From assembly GCA_944363995.1 (NCBI GenBank), contig CALVVV010000114.1, forward strand, positions 1 to 5,003: a stretch of 5,003 nt of DNA, written 5' to 3'. Source of the stretch: an uncultured Bacilli bacterium. Its GTDB lineage: Bacteria > Bacillota_I > Bacilli_A > RF39 > UBA660. This document shows positions 4,931-5,003 of the stretch, piece by piece. The notes beneath the pieces were generated by a model. That model searched no databases. It was given only the letters and a program-made list of their open reading frames with translations, and was not told where the DNA came from. The position numbers and the translations under genes are program-made. The stretch's first letter is position 1. Every line of letters starts with the position of its first letter.

Positions 4931-5003
4931 TTACAGGTTCTTCTCGTAGCTTTCGATCATCTTCTTGAACGTGTGGCCCGTACGACCTCTGAGATTTTGC
5001 AGG
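4931..5003 (-). CDS. C-terminal end of an unrecognised protein (5' part beyond window)
   Basis: Reading the minus strand, the frame starting at 5002 is open and ends in TAA at 4931-4933. The 23 visible residues include LRGRTGHTFKKMIESYEKNL at the end. They are basic and helical-looking with no identifiable motif, and I do not recognise the family. Support for a real gene comes from the open frame running off the edge, codon choice with G/C third positions, and a hairpin correctly placed after the stop. Confidence 0.6.
   Translation of the reverse strand, partial: LQNLRGRTGHTFKKMIESYEKNL

Noticed and set aside
1..5003. CRISPR, insertion sequence, tRNA/rRNA or attachment site
   Set aside because: No regularly spaced repeats, transposase motifs, terminal inverted repeats flanking a gene, or cloverleaf-like sequences were found on reading both strands.

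Overview
The window is GC-rich, with strong GGAGG-type ribosome binding sites, hairpin terminators and short intergenic gaps. Its protein families (VTC-like, DUF1576, DUF5662, small HD hydrolases, a TPR-tailed glycosyltransferase) suggest a high-GC Firmicute of the Clostridia. Gut Oscillospiraceae (the Flavonifractor/Lawsonibacter/Pseudoflavonifractor group) are the most likely source. This placement is an inference from gene content and style; the window holds no phylogenetic marker.

Left part, + strand. Positions 1-627 carry the 3' end of a glycosyltransferase-like protein with a TPR-type helical tail, closed by a textbook terminator. An AT-rich, pyrimidine-rich leader of about 110 bases follows. 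It leads to a single gene (779-1441) for a 220-residue protein that aligns by eye with the bacterial VTC/polyphosphate-polymerase domain but has lost most of its cationic active-site residues. A 16-bp hairpin separates it from the convergent minus-strand block.

Minus-strand block (read right to left). A promoter at about 4799-4826 drives an HD-domain phosphohydrolase (4764-4105). Next come a DUF5662 protein with its own His/Asp-rich HD-like pattern (4091-3549), a 69-base gap with a hairpin, a DUF1576 polytopic membrane protein (3479-2202), and a 120-residue soluble protein translationally coupled to it (2195-1833). I see no terminator after the 120-residue gene. A second promoter (1784-1812) precedes a 64-residue single-pass membrane protein with an acidic tail (1751-1557). 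All minus-strand transcription appears to end at the hairpins in 1495-1555.

Right edge. The last 23 codons of an unrecognised minus-strand gene end at 4931, followed by a 12-bp hairpin.

The most interesting points are the probably catalytically dead, stand-alone VTC-like protein and the DUF1576 membrane protein paired with a small partner that faintly resembles a degenerate GHKL-type ATPase domain. No mobile elements, CRISPR arrays, tRNAs or rRNAs were seen.
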